From: Pseudohongiella sp.
GTDB taxonomy: Bacteria > Pseudomonadota > Gammaproteobacteria > Pseudomonadales > Pseudohongiellaceae
Reading direction: 5' to 3'
Length of the DNA stretch: 56,022 nt
NCBI GenBank assembly: GCA_013204155.1
Contig: JABMOK010000126.1
Location: 1-56,022, forward strand
Shown: in pieces, positions 10,067 through 19,021 of the stretch
How positions within the stretch are numbered: the stretch's first letter is position 1
Layout of the letters: every line of letters starts with the position of its first letter
Program-made: the position numbers and the translations under genes
Notes under the pieces: model-generated
What the model was told of the DNA's origin: nothing
The model's database searches: none
Seen by the model: only the letters and a program-made list of their open reading frames with translations

Positions 10067-10480
10067 ATGCTGGGAAAAATCCTACTCACACTCGCTGTAA
10101 TAATTACAGCTATCTTCTATATCAGGCGACGCGATCTGCAGCAAGCCGCCAGCAACGGCACGACGGCTAAAGCTGAACCGACTGCCAATATTTCGAAAAC
10201 CAGCAAGCCTGTTGCCGAGGATAGTTTATCAGCGGATTTACGCCTTGGCGCCTACATGTTTCTCGCGCTTATAGTTGCTCTGGGTGGATTGCTTTATTAT
10301 TTTCGCTGGCAAGATGATCACTCTATCCTTACCGTGACTCTGCATAGAGACAATCAGGCAGAAAATACCATTTATCAAGTCTACAAATACCAATTGCAGG
10401 ATCGTTCTTTTACAACACTGGATGGAATTCTGGTTACTGTTGCCAGCACGGAGCGTATGGAGGTACAGGGACTCGAGTAG
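10067..10480 (+). CDS. Hypothetical two-helix membrane protein
   Basis: A 137-residue protein of unknown function. It begins with a hydrophobic helix (residues 3-19) ending in a basic IRRRD, followed by an Ala/Thr/Lys-rich linker and a second helix (about 62-83, LGAYMFLALIVALGGLLYYF). A hydrophilic C-terminal domain of about 50 residues ends in ERMEVQGLE. That domain probably forms a small beta fold on one face of the membrane. It is transcribed away from the ATP-grasp gene and towards fdsD, with no clear operon partner. Confidence 0.7.
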   Translation: MLGKILLTLAVIITAIFYIRRRDLQQAASNGTTAKAEPTANISKTSKPVAEDSLSADLRLGAYMFLALIVALGGLLYYFRWQDDHSILTVTLHRDNQAENTIYQVYKYQLQDRSFTTLDGILVTVASTERMEVQGLE

Positions 10481-10513
10481 GAATCAAGGCCGGAGCTTCG
10501 CGTTGTTCTCTAT

Positions 10514-10777
10514 TCAGTCTTTCTGCCCTGGTTTTTCTGCCCTGGTTTCCTGCATCTGCTCTGCCAGTTGAGCCAATGCTTCCCGCGCCACACACTGCAG
10601 CTTTTCTCCATCGCTGTCTGCATAGCTAATAATTTTTTGTTTCATTGGGCGCGCCCAGAATCGCTTTATATGACTGGCAAGCGCGGTGGCAGCACTCTCA
10701 TCGCTCTCACCGAGAACAATATTGTCTGCAATTTGGTTGATCATTTTTATTAAATGTTGCAACTCAGTATTCGGCAT
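10514..10777 (-). CDS. fdsD: NAD-dependent formate dehydrogenase delta subunit
   Basis: Small FdsD subunit required for activity or assembly of soluble FdsABG formate dehydrogenase. Typical features are the opening HLIKMINQIADN, the segment AATALASHIKRFWARPMKQKI, and a C-terminal helix ending LAQLAEQM. I choose the ATG at 10777, which has an AAGGG site about 10 bases upstream and gives 87 residues. The frame opens further to 10825, but that extension is not needed. It is the last gene of the fds operon, 62 bp after fdhD. Confidence 0.9.
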   Translation of the reverse strand: MPNTELQHLIKMINQIADNIVLGESDESAATALASHIKRFWARPMKQKIISYADSDGEKLQCVAREALAQLAEQMQETRAEKPGQKD

Positions 10778-10839
10778 GGTGCGCTGACCCTTACTAGCAA
10801 TCTTGATGACTAAATTGAAACACAAACCTGACTACAAAA

Positions 10840-11721
10840 CTAAGCCAACAGTCGTTGGGTACTCGTATAGGCAACATGCCGATCTTCTCTAGAGAAACCA
10901 ATCAGTGTTATATCAGCCTGATTGGCAATATCTATCGCCAGGGAAGTGGGAGCGGATAGCGCCGCAATAATGCCAATATTTGCCATCGCCGACTTTTGTA
11001 AAATTTCATAACTGGCACGACTGGAAATCAACAAGAATCCTTGTTGATGCATTAATCCCGCCTGGCTAGTTATTTTATTCTGGCAGAGTAAGCCGATTAA
11101 TTTATCCAGCGCATTGTGCCGACCTACATCTTCACACACTTGTAAAATCTCACCTTCAACATTACACCAGGCGGCACCATGAACCGCCCCGGTTAAACCT
11201 AGCAATGGCTGGTGGTTGCTAAAATCTCGTGTGGCACGATCAATAGCGCGATGAGATATGGCAAAGTCAGCCACTACTTTAGACACCGGCAATCGAACTT
11301 GTTGTAAAGACTCTGCACCGCAGAGTCCACAGCCAGTGCGGCCTGACAGATTGCGACGCCTATCCTTTAATTTTATAAAGCATCGGTTCGATATGCTCAG
11401 CAAAACTTCGATGCCCTCCTCGACAGGCTCGATTTGAACTTCATAAATATCCTCAGCACTATCGACAATGCCTTCGGTTAAGCTGAAGCCCAAGGCAAAA
11501 ACCTCGAGGTTCATCGGGCTAGCCATCATTACCACATGAGAAACCCCGTTATAAACCAAGGCAACAGCCGTTTCGGTTGCGATATTGTCCGTAGCCATGT
11601 CAATGGAATGACTACCTTCCTGTTGCTGCCAAACTTCCACTGTGGTTTCAGCGGCCCCTGTCTGACCGCCCCCTACAAGGATTTTTCGTTGACTCGCCTG
11701 CGGTGTTGATTTTTTGCTCAC
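10840..11721 (-). CDS. fdhD: Formate dehydrogenase accessory sulfurtransferase
   Basis: FdhD moves sulfur from IscS to the molybdenum cofactor so that formate dehydrogenase becomes active. The conserved sulfur-carrying pair is seen in RTGCGLCGAES at about residue 131. Other family stretches are SPMNLEVFALGFSLTEGI, TGAVHGAAWC, CEDVGRHNALDK and ISSRASYEILQK. The length of 293 residues is slightly above average because of a polar N-terminal leader. It starts 13 bp after the fdsA stop, in the position called fdsC in Cupriavidus-type fds operons. Confidence 0.95.
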   Translation of the reverse strand: MSKKSTPQASQRKILVGGGQTGAAETTVEVWQQQEGSHSIDMATDNIATETAVALVYNGVSHVVMMASPMNLEVFALGFSLTEGIVDSAEDIYEVQIEPVEEGIEVLLSISNRCFIKLKDRRRNLSGRTGCGLCGAESLQQVRLPVSKVVADFAISHRAIDRATRDFSNHQPLLGLTGAVHGAAWCNVEGEILQVCEDVGRHNALDKLIGLLCQNKITSQAGLMHQQGFLLISSRASYEILQKSAMANIGIIAALSAPTSLAIDIANQADITLIGFSREDRHVAYTSTQRLLA

Positions 11722-11734
11722 GGCGTTTCCCGGC

Positions 11735-14632
11735 TCAAAAATCGGCCTCGTCTCTTAGTGCAATTTGTCGCGCGGAAAATAAGGCGCGCTTCGATTGCCA
11801 GTCCGAAAATCCGGTCACCTTTCTCACCTGTACCGCTGTCACCTTATATTCAGGGCAGTTGGTTGCCCAATCAGAATTATCAGTGGTGATGACGTTGGCC
11901 CCGGTTTCCGGATGATGAAATGTGGTATACACGACACCAGGTTGTACTCGGTCTGTGATAACGGCCCCGAGCACGGTCTCGCCGGCTCGAGAAGAAACTT
12001 TCACCCGATCCCCGTCATTGACACCGCGCTCTTCGGCATCATGAGGATGAATTTCCAATACGTCCTCCGAATGCCAGTTAATATTTTCCGTCCGGCGAGT
12101 CTGTGCTCCGACATTGTATTGCGACAATACACGCCCGGTGGTTAACAACATCGGAAAATGTTTGTTCACTTTTTCATCGGTAGCCACGTATTCGGTGACG
12201 GCGAAAAAACCTTTGCCGCGGACAAACTCATCGACATGCATTATGGGTGTTCCCTGCGGCGACGCTTCGTTACACGGCCACTGCAATGAGCCGAGCTCAT
12301 CTAAAAGCCGATAACTAACCCCACTGAAAGTCGGCGTTAATTGCGCTATCTCATGCATAATCTCGGAAGGGTGCTGATAATTCATCGGATAACCGAGGGC
12401 ATTAGACAGCGCCATCGTGCCCTCCCAGTCAGCCTTTCCACTCAAGGGTGCCATGACCTTGCGCACTGGAGAAATTCTTCGTTCCGCATTGGTAAAAGTG
12501 CCATCTTTTTCCAGAAATGAAGCCCCGGGTAGAAACACATGAGCAAACTTGGCCGTTTCGTTGAGAAAAATATCTTGCACGATCAAACACTCCAGACTAC
12601 GCAGTGCAGCTTCCACATGATGAGTATTAGGATCAGATTGTGCAATATCCTCACCCTGACAATACAATCCTTTGAAGCTCCCGCTAATGGCCGCATCGAA
12701 CATATTTGGAATGCGTAAACCAGGCTCATTGTCGATCTTCACGCCCCAGGCCCGCTCGAATGCCCCACGAACATCATCATCGGAGACATGCCGGTAGCCG
12801 GGTAGTTCATGTGGGAAGGAACCCATATCACATGAGCCCTGAACATTGTTCTGACCACGCAGCGGATTAACGCCAACACCTTCGCGGCCAATATTTCCGG
12901 TTAACATAGCCAGGTTCGCAATACCCATTACCATGGTAGAACCCTGACTGTGCTCGGTAACACCCAAACCATAATAAATTGCAGCATTGCCGGCATTAGC
13001 GAACATTCTTGCTGCCCCCGCAATTTCCTCGGCGGGAATGCCGGTTACCGTGGCCATCGCCTCTGGTGAATTTCGCGGCTGGGAAATAAAACTCTTCCAG
13101 CGTTCAAAAGCCGGTTGCTCGCAGCGCTCGGTAATGAAATCTTTTGCCTCGAGACCTTCAGTCACAATGACGTGCGCCATTGAATTTATGAAAGCAACAT
13201 TGGTCCCAGGGCGTAAATTCAAATGATAATCGCTAGCAATATGCGGGCTTTTCACTAAATCAATCCGCCTCGGATCGACAACGATTAATTGCGCGCCTTG
13301 CCGCAAGCGCCTCTTCAAGCGCGAAGCAAATACCGGGTGAGCATCCGTGGGATTCGCCCCAATTACCATTATTACATCGGCTTTGCTTACCGATTCAAAT
13401 GTTTGTGTTCCCGCCGATTCGCCCAGTGTGGTTTTTAGACCATATCCTGTAGGCGAGTGACAGACGCGTGCACAGGTATCCACATTATTGTTGCCGAAAG
13501 CCGCGCGAACCAACTTTTGTACTAAGTAGGTCTCTTCATTCGTGCAGCGTGAAGAGGTAATTCCACCAACACTTTCTCTGCCATATTGTGCTTGAATTGA
13601 TCGAATTCGATCGGCCGCAAAGCTAACGGCCTCATCCCAACTTACTTGCCGCCAGGCCTCATCGATGTTGTTTCGAATCATCGGCTTGGTGACGCGATCT
13701 CGATGGCTTGCATAAGCAAAGGCGAATCGGCCCTTAACACAGGAGTGGCCTTGATTTGCCTCTCCGCCTTTATGGGGCAGCATGCGAATTACCTTATCGC
13801 CTTGTAGCTCTGCCTTAAAGGCACAGCCCACTCCGCAGTAGGCACAAGTGGTAAGTACGCTACGTTCAGGCAGGCCTTGATCGATCACGCTATTTTCAAT
13901 CAAGCTTGAAGTTGGGCAAGTCTGCACACAGGCTCCGCAGGCTACACATTCAGAATCCATGAATTTTTCATCGATCCCTGCTACAACTTTAGAATCGAAG
14001 CCACGACCATCTATGGTCAGAGCATAGGTCCCCTGTATTTCTTCACAAGCTCTAACACAGCGCGAACAGACGATGCATTTGCTGGCATCGAAAGTAAAAT
14101 AGGAATGGCTGACATCCTTCTCTGCTTTGATATGGTTTTTGCCTTCGAAGCCATAGCGAACATCTTGCAAACCGACTTCGCTAGCGACGTCCTGTAGCTC
14201 ACAGTCACCATTGGCGGGACAGGTCAAACAATCGAGTGGGTGATCGGAAACGTAGAGCTCCATGACATTGCGGCGCAGCTTGGCAATATTTCCGGATTGG
14301 GTACGAACAACCAGGCCTTCTGCCACTGGCGTAGTACATGAAGAAGGAAATCCTTTGCGGCCTTCAATCTCAACCAGGCAAAGTCGACAGGAACCAAATG
14401 CCTGCAATGAATCGCTGGCACATAATTTCGGAATGTCTATATCCAGTTGCGCCGCCGCATGCATAATTGATGTGCCCTCTGGCACCATCACTTGCTGACC
14501 GTCAATTCTCAAGTTAACTGACTTGAGCGCCGCATCGCCGTCGACACTCGCCGCTGGCGTACCATAATCCTTGTCAGCCTTGAGAGTCCGACAAGGAATA
14601 GTACTGGTTTCAGGATCGAAGAATTGCAACAT
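11735..14632 (-). CDS. fdsA: NAD-dependent formate dehydrogenase alpha (catalytic, Mo) subunit
   Basis: Oxidises formate to CO2 at a molybdenum bis-MGD site and passes electrons to FdsB. In order, the 965 residues show an N-terminal [2Fe-2S] ferredoxin domain (CASDSLQAFGSCRLC), a His/Cys cluster site (HPLDCLTCPANGDC), two [4Fe-4S] sites (CIVCSRCVRAC, CVACGACVQTC), the CAYCGVGC cluster next to the Mo domain, and the Mo-binding body. The metal ligand is a cysteine at about C391 (ARVCHSP, codon 13460-13462), so this is a Cys enzyme and not a selenoprotein. The end of the gene is the molybdopterin dinucleotide-binding domain (about LLTTGRVLSQYN onward). Confidence 0.97.
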   Translation of the reverse strand: MLQFFDPETSTIPCRTLKADKDYGTPAASVDGDAALKSVNLRIDGQQVMVPEGTSIMHAAAQLDIDIPKLCASDSLQAFGSCRLCLVEIEGRKGFPSSCTTPVAEGLVVRTQSGNIAKLRRNVMELYVSDHPLDCLTCPANGDCELQDVASEVGLQDVRYGFEGKNHIKAEKDVSHSYFTFDASKCIVCSRCVRACEEIQGTYALTIDGRGFDSKVVAGIDEKFMDSECVACGACVQTCPTSSLIENSVIDQGLPERSVLTTCAYCGVGCAFKAELQGDKVIRMLPHKGGEANQGHSCVKGRFAFAYASHRDRVTKPMIRNNIDEAWRQVSWDEAVSFAADRIRSIQAQYGRESVGGITSSRCTNEETYLVQKLVRAAFGNNNVDTCARVCHSPTGYGLKTTLGESAGTQTFESVSKADVIMVIGANPTDAHPVFASRLKRRLRQGAQLIVVDPRRIDLVKSPHIASDYHLNLRPGTNVAFINSMAHVIVTEGLEAKDFITERCEQPAFERWKSFISQPRNSPEAMATVTGIPAEEIAGAARMFANAGNAAIYYGLGVTEHSQGSTMVMGIANLAMLTGNIGREGVGVNPLRGQNNVQGSCDMGSFPHELPGYRHVSDDDVRGAFERAWGVKIDNEPGLRIPNMFDAAISGSFKGLYCQGEDIAQSDPNTHHVEAALRSLECLIVQDIFLNETAKFAHVFLPGASFLEKDGTFTNAERRISPVRKVMAPLSGKADWEGTMALSNALGYPMNYQHPSEIMHEIAQLTPTFSGVSYRLLDELGSLQWPCNEASPQGTPIMHVDEFVRGKGFFAVTEYVATDEKVNKHFPMLLTTGRVLSQYNVGAQTRRTENINWHSEDVLEIHPHDAEERGVNDGDRVKVSSRAGETVLGAVITDRVQPGVVYTTFHHPETGANVITTDNSDWATNCPEYKVTAVQVRKVTGFSDWQSKRALFSARQIALRDEADF

Positions 14633-14641
14633 GGTGTTCTC

Positions 14642-16186
14642 TCAAGGCTCGCTGGAAGAAGCGAAGTCTTCGAAAAAATGCTGTAAGGCGCTGCGTACTG
14701 GAAATGGCGTCATTCCACCCATTGCACACAAAGAGGCATCAACCATGGTATCGCAGAGCTCTGTTAGCAAGCGTAAATTCTGCTCGGGAGAGTCGCCACT
14801 GCAAATTTTGTCAATCACCTCTACCGCGCGCACCGAACCGATGCGACAGGGTGTACATTTTCCACAGGACTCTATCGAACAAAACTCCATGGAGAAACGG
14901 GCCTGCTCACTCATGTCTACCGTGTCATCGAATGCCACGACTCCGCCATGGCCAAGCATCGCATCAATTTCAATAAACGCCTCATAGTCGAGCGGCACAT
15001 CCCATTGACTCTCGGGCAAATAGGCGCCCAACGGACCACCCACTTGCACAGCCCTCATCGGTCTGCCTGATCGTGTCCCTCCGCCAAAATCAACTAACAG
15101 ACTTCTTAGTGTAGAGCCGAAAGCCAACTCTACCAGACCGGCGTATTTAATATTACCGGCGAGCTGAAACGGCAAGGTGCCCCGGGAACGCCCTGCCCCG
15201 TAGCTCTCATACGCATCGGCACCGTTCGCCAAAATGACCGGCACCGTGGCCAGAGAAATAACATTGTTAATTACCGTGGGCTGACCAAACAAACCTTTGA
15301 TCGCAGGGAGAGGCGGCTTCGGCCTTACCTCGCCGCGTTTGCCCTCCAGGCTTTCCAGCATGGCGGTTTCTTCCCCACAAATATAGGCACCCGCCCCCAG
15401 ACGCAGTTCGATAGTAAACCCCGTGTCGCTACCGGCAATATTGCTGCCGAGATAACCCCGCTCATTAGCCGTCTCTATAGCCTTGCCAAGCACCTCGTGA
15501 GCCAGGGGGTATTCTTCACGTAAATAGATGTAACCCACCGTCGCGCCCACCGCGATTCCGGCTATAACCATGCCCTCAATCAATGAAAAGGGATCGCTCT
15601 CCATAAGCATGCGATCGGAATAGGTACCGGAGTCTCCCTCGTCTGCATTACAGACAATAATTTTCTGCTCGGCAACTGCATCTAAAACTGTTTGCCATTT
15701 GATGCCGGTTGGAAACGCCGCACCACCACGCCCACGCAAGCCAGACCTGATGACACAGCTGACAATTTCTGCTGGTTTCATGGCGAGCGCATTTTTTAGT
15801 CCAACAAAACCGCCCTGCTGACAATAGTCATCGACCGATGTGGGCTCAATTATCCCGACTCGAGCAAAGCTTATCCGCTGCTGATTTTTCAAAAACGCGA
15901 TTTCTTCCGTTAGTCCCAGATACAGTGGATGACTTTCATTTTTTATCCAGCATTCGGCCGCGATGAAGTCATCCACCTCGTCCATGGTGATTGGGCCATA
16001 GGCAATACGACCCTGCTCAGTCTCCACCTCAATCATCGGCTCCAGCCAGTACAAACCGCGCGAGCCATTACGGATAACTTGCAGAGCCAGTTGATTCTCT
16101 TCTATCGTACGCTGAATCACCTGAGCCACCCTGTCCGCCCCCAAGGCGCAGCTTGTGGTATCACGCGGGATAAATATTTTTGTCAC
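14642..16186 (-). CDS. fdsB: NAD-dependent formate dehydrogenase beta (NADH/FMN) subunit
   Basis: NuoF-like diaphorase subunit that takes electrons from FdsA and reduces NAD+ at an FMN site. The first ~110 residues form a thioredoxin-like extension. The NuoF core follows: FMN-binding RGRGGAAFPTGIKW (about 171), the NADH-binding block NADEGDSGTYSDRML, RLGAGAYICGEETAML and the [4Fe-4S] site ESCGKCTPCRIG near residue 440. The length of 514 fits FdsB. It starts 2 bp after fdsG and ends 9 bp before fdsA. Confidence 0.97.
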   Translation of the reverse strand: MTKIFIPRDTTSCALGADRVAQVIQRTIEENQLALQVIRNGSRGLYWLEPMIEVETEQGRIAYGPITMDEVDDFIAAECWIKNESHPLYLGLTEEIAFLKNQQRISFARVGIIEPTSVDDYCQQGGFVGLKNALAMKPAEIVSCVIRSGLRGRGGAAFPTGIKWQTVLDAVAEQKIIVCNADEGDSGTYSDRMLMESDPFSLIEGMVIAGIAVGATVGYIYLREEYPLAHEVLGKAIETANERGYLGSNIAGSDTGFTIELRLGAGAYICGEETAMLESLEGKRGEVRPKPPLPAIKGLFGQPTVINNVISLATVPVILANGADAYESYGAGRSRGTLPFQLAGNIKYAGLVELAFGSTLRSLLVDFGGGTRSGRPMRAVQVGGPLGAYLPESQWDVPLDYEAFIEIDAMLGHGGVVAFDDTVDMSEQARFSMEFCSIESCGKCTPCRIGSVRAVEVIDKICSGDSPEQNLRLLTELCDTMVDASLCAMGGMTPFPVRSALQHFFEDFASSSEP

Positions 16187-16188
16187 AA

Positions 16189-16689
16189 CTATTTCACCTC
16201 AATTCTGCGCGTCGATAAGCCTGAGACAAGCGCATCAAATTTCTCCGGATCAACATTTCCATAAATATCATTTCCTATGCGCACCGAGGGAGAGCAGGCA
16301 CAGTTACCCAGACAATACACCGGTAACAGAGTTAATTCACCGTCAGCCGTTGTCTGATTAAAATCGATTTTCAGAGACTGTTTGGCGTGGGCTTCCAGCA
16401 CACGACTTCCCATGGCCTGGCAAGATTCTGCGCGGCAAATCTGAATACTGTGACGACCGGGAGGACTGGAACGGAAATAGTGGTAAAAACTGAACACTCC
16501 ATGCACTTCGGCGCGGGACAGATTCAGCCCATCGGCGATGAGTGGCAAAGCTTCGGTCGGCACATAGGCAAATTCATTTTGCACCGCGTGCAATATAGGC
16601 AGCAATGCCCCGGGCTCATCTCCAAGCGCCTTGACTATAGCCTTAACCACTTCGGCAGAATCGGCCTGAAAACTTGCTACTGTGCTCAT
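16189..16689 (-). CDS. fdsG: NAD-dependent formate dehydrogenase gamma subunit
   Basis: NuoE-like thioredoxin-fold [2Fe-2S] subunit that works with FdsB. The helical N-terminal part contains LLPILHAVQNEFAYVP and the cluster cysteines lie in CRAESCQAMG and the later YCLGNCACSPSVRIG. I choose the ATG at 16689 (166 residues), with a GGGA site about 6 bases upstream. The frame is open to 16848, but the extra 53 residues contain an odd ECNRCD stretch and no family similarity I can see. A start at 16704 is also possible. It is the first gene of the fds operon. Confidence 0.92.
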   Translation of the reverse strand: MSTVASFQADSAEVVKAIVKALGDEPGALLPILHAVQNEFAYVPTEALPLIADGLNLSRAEVHGVFSFYHYFRSSPPGRHSIQICRAESCQAMGSRVLEAHAKQSLKIDFNQTTADGELTLLPVYCLGNCACSPSVRIGNDIYGNVDPEKFDALVSGLSTRRIEVK

Positions 16690-17196
16690 AGAAGTCCCGC
16701 TCATCGATGTCAGTAGAGGTGCTACCGCCGAAGCAAGATGATCGCAGCGATTACACTCTGCAACCTCATGAATTCCATACTGGCTTGATTCGGCAAACTC
16801 TGGATCAAACAAATAAGAAGAATAGAAGCAATTTCCTTTGAAGTCCATCGCCCTTTTATCAGGCGTGCGGCTTGATCAAATCGGGGCGGAGTTCCCCGCC
16901 GGAAGATTTTTCCAGGGATATTCCCCGACATGAATCGAACATCATTGGGAACAAAATAAAACGGGGGTTATCAATAGAGCAGTAATGGATGCGTACAAGC
17001 TATTCTTGCCATTGAGATTTTCTATTGAACTTTTCTATTGGGCTTTTCTATTGAGCTTTTCTATTGAACTTTTCTATTGGGCTTTTCTATTGGGCTTTTC
17101 TATTGGGCTTTTCTATTGGCCTTCGTGCAGTTAACAATCTGCGCGCGTCAGATCGCTCGCTCTGTCAGCCAGGCACAAGCGCCAGTATTCTCCAGC
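16690..17196. other. Intergenic region upstream of the formate dehydrogenase operon
   Basis: About 500 bp between fdsG and the DUF4252 lipoprotein gene, both on the minus strand. The part near fdsG should contain the fds promoter; a short G+C hairpin (GGCGG and CCGCC around 16885-16900) is the only structure seen, and no regulator gene (such as fdsR) is nearby. The part at 17018-17121 is an eight-copy 13-bp tandem array. The remaining open frames look accidental. Confidence 0.5.
17018..17121. repeat. 13-bp tandem repeat, eight copies
   Basis: Eight head-to-tail units of TTTTCTATTG followed by a variable triplet (AAC, GGC, AGC, AAC, GGC, GGC, GGC, GCC). The 10-base core is invariant in all copies; only the last three bases change. 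The array is intergenic, downstream of the 3' end of the DUF4252 lipoprotein gene and upstream of the fds operon. A 13-bp period is not a multiple of three, so the array does not encode a repeated peptide. Confidence 0.9.
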
Positions 17197-17724
17197 CTAA
17201 CTTGTCCTGACACGACCTCTATGCTCTACAGCAGGCTGCAAGGCGAATTCAATCATGCGGTCAAGGTCGCCATCGACATTAATCAACACTAATTCGTCCT
17301 CTTCCAATACGAAGACTGCTACGGCTTCCAGAGTGTTGCGCTCTGAATCCATTCCAACCAGAACCCAAACCTGCTCGCCTTCATCGCGCACTCTGACGAT
17401 GGTTTCCCAAACCAAGTCACCGTCTTTTGCCTGCACGGATTCTTCGAAATCGAGATCATCAAAGTCAAGGTCGTGCCGGCCCGCGCTTACCTTATAGACC
17501 GCCACCTGCACATGATCCATATCCGAAACATCTGCCGCATTGAGAGTAAGCACATCGATCAGATTGAATACACCTCCCCCGAAAGAGACTGCAAATTCCT
17601 TCTCCAGCTTTATCTCTGGCATTTGTTGCGTGATAGAGTCTCTCACCGGTCGCAATGACTTGTCACTGAAAGACATACAGCTGGTTAAAATCAACAGTCC
17701 TGCAAGCATAATCACATTTTTCAT
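17197..17724 (-). CDS. DUF4252-type lipoprotein
   Basis: A 175-residue predicted outer- or inner-membrane lipoprotein: the N terminus MKNVIMLAGLLILTSC ends in a lipobox (LTSC). The mature part has short beta-rich stretches such as HVQVAVYKVSAG, WETIVRVRDEGEQVWVLVGMD and LVLINVDGDLDRMIEFA, the layout of DUF4252 proteins. It is paired with a similar exported protein (17761-18315) 36 bp upstream, and both follow an ECF sigma/anti-sigma pair on the same strand. Function is unknown; a role as target or sensor partner of the sigma factor is inferred from position. Confidence 0.8.
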   Translation of the reverse strand: MKNVIMLAGLLILTSCMSFSDKSLRPVRDSITQQMPEIKLEKEFAVSFGGGVFNLIDVLTLNAADVSDMDHVQVAVYKVSAGRHDLDFDDLDFEESVQAKDGDLVWETIVRVRDEGEQVWVLVGMDSERNTLEAVAVFVLEEDELVLINVDGDLDRMIEFALQPAVEHRGRVRTS

Positions 17725-17760
17725 TTTAGATTCTCAACGCTGCCAAGCGAATAGTTTTTT

Positions 17761-18315
17761 CTAGTTCACATCGAGATCGACCAACTCATCAATATCAAAA
17801 CGGCGGCCCAGCGCACTAATGTCATCCATGCTAATATCCCCAACAATATTCACCAATACGGTTTCTCCTGGCGCGGCAATCATAATCGCTATGCCGTGAA
17901 TAATTTCGGCGTCGTCAGAGAGTCGAAAATAGACATCGACATGATCATCGTCTTCACGCACACGAACCACGCGCTCCCAGCCCTGGTAATCAAGGTCATC
18001 GGCAATCGCTTCCATGGAACCTGCCACTTCGCCTATGTCGAGGGCGCTGCTTTCAAATACATTCACCGTGACTCTCAGCAATTTGGAAATAAAGTCAGCG
18101 GCCTCATCATCCTCATTCCTTATCAGATTGGTAATCATATTCAATAACGGGGCCTTTAAACTGATTTCCACGGTGGGTTCAGTATTCGCTATTAAGGCGA
18201 GATCAGAGAAATCCACAAAACCAGGATGGTCTTGTACATCATTGCCCGCCGCCATAACTAGCGGGATAACACTTAGAAACAAAATTACTAACATGACACG
18301 TTTTAACATTTTCAT
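17761..18315 (-). CDS. Exported DUF4252-type protein
   Basis: A 184-residue exported protein with a cleavable signal peptide (hydrophobic LVILFLSVIPLVMAAG). The mature part resembles its downstream neighbour: VTVNVFESSALDIGEV, GWERVVRVREDDDHVDVYFR and VLVNIVGDISMDDISAL align with VAVYKVSAG, WETIVRVRDEGEQVWVLVG and VLINVDGDLDRMIEF there. The pair probably arose by duplication, one copy keeping a lipobox and the other a plain signal peptide. It lies 61 bp after the anti-sigma gene. Function is unknown. Confidence 0.8.
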   Translation of the reverse strand: MKMLKRVMLVILFLSVIPLVMAAGNDVQDHPGFVDFSDLALIANTEPTVEISLKAPLLNMITNLIRNEDDEAADFISKLLRVTVNVFESSALDIGEVAGSMEAIADDLDYQGWERVVRVREDDDHVDVYFRLSDDAEIIHGIAIMIAAPGETVLVNIVGDISMDDISALGRRFDIDELVDLDVN

Positions 18316-18376
18316 ACTCTTACCTCGTAATATAATATTTGCTATTCTCTACTTAAAACAGATTCGGGCTCATCGA

Positions 18377-19021
18377 TTAGATCGGGTCATTCTGCAGCGG
18401 TTCATCATTTCTGATTCTGGCTTTTTCGAAAGAGGCGTTGATCGAGTCCTGCAACGGCGTTAGCAGAAATCGACCGCCTATCATCGCTTCTGTACGCTTT
18501 CCCATCTGATTGAGATAGTCGATTGCCAGATTAAGATCTTGTAATGCCTGAAAGACTTCTTCCGGGCTGTATATCTCGACTGACTCAAGAGCTAGCTGCT
18601 GATTATTAAACGGTGCGACTTCATCTTGATTCAACACCGACGTGCTAATCAGAACAGCCAATACAGCCGTTAGCACTACGGGAAAGCCATAACGCATAAA
18701 AGCCGGGGCAGAAATAAACAGATCTCTGATTTGAGATAACAGAGATTGACGACTAATTACTTGCTCAGCCCCATACCCGCTGCCGTCTCCTTTTGAGAGG
18801 CGGTGAATAGGCTCCAACACCAGTTCATCACAGTCAATCTGCGGCAATTCAAGAAATGTATCCTGCACTACTTGCGCATAATGAAACTCTTGCGCACAAG
18901 CCTCACAACTGTGCACATGGGAGGTAAATACTTCTCGCTGGGTCTCATTCAAATCACCATCAATATAGCCATCGATTTGTAATTGAACAAAATAGCATTG
19001 TGATTCACTGTTACTTGGCAT
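18377..19021 (-). CDS. Zinc-binding anti-sigma factor
   Basis: Membrane anti-sigma factor expected to hold the adjacent ECF sigma factor inactive. Near the N terminus lies the ZAS motif H-x3-C-x2-C (HVHSCEAC). A single membrane helix follows about two-thirds of the way through (FMRYGFPVVLTAVLAVLIS), then a periplasmic tail of about 70 residues. I choose the ATG at 19021, preceded by an AAAGG site 8 bases upstream and overlapping the sigma gene end by 11 bp; the ATG at 19039 lacks a site. The overlap implies translational coupling. No protease partner is seen nearby. Confidence 0.85.
   Translation of the reverse strand: MPSNSESQCYFVQLQIDGYIDGDLNETQREVFTSHVHSCEACAQEFHYAQVVQDTFLELPQIDCDELVLEPIHRLSKGDGSGYGAEQVISRQSLLSQIRDLFISAPAFMRYGFPVVLTAVLAVLISTSVLNQDEVAPFNNQQLALESVEIYSPEEVFQALQDLNLAIDYLNQMGKRTEAMIGGRFLLTPLQDSINASFEKARIRNDEPLQNDPI

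Noticed and set aside
13460-13462. Selenocysteine at the formate dehydrogenase active site
   Set aside because: The codon is TGT, an ordinary cysteine, and no in-frame TGA is present.
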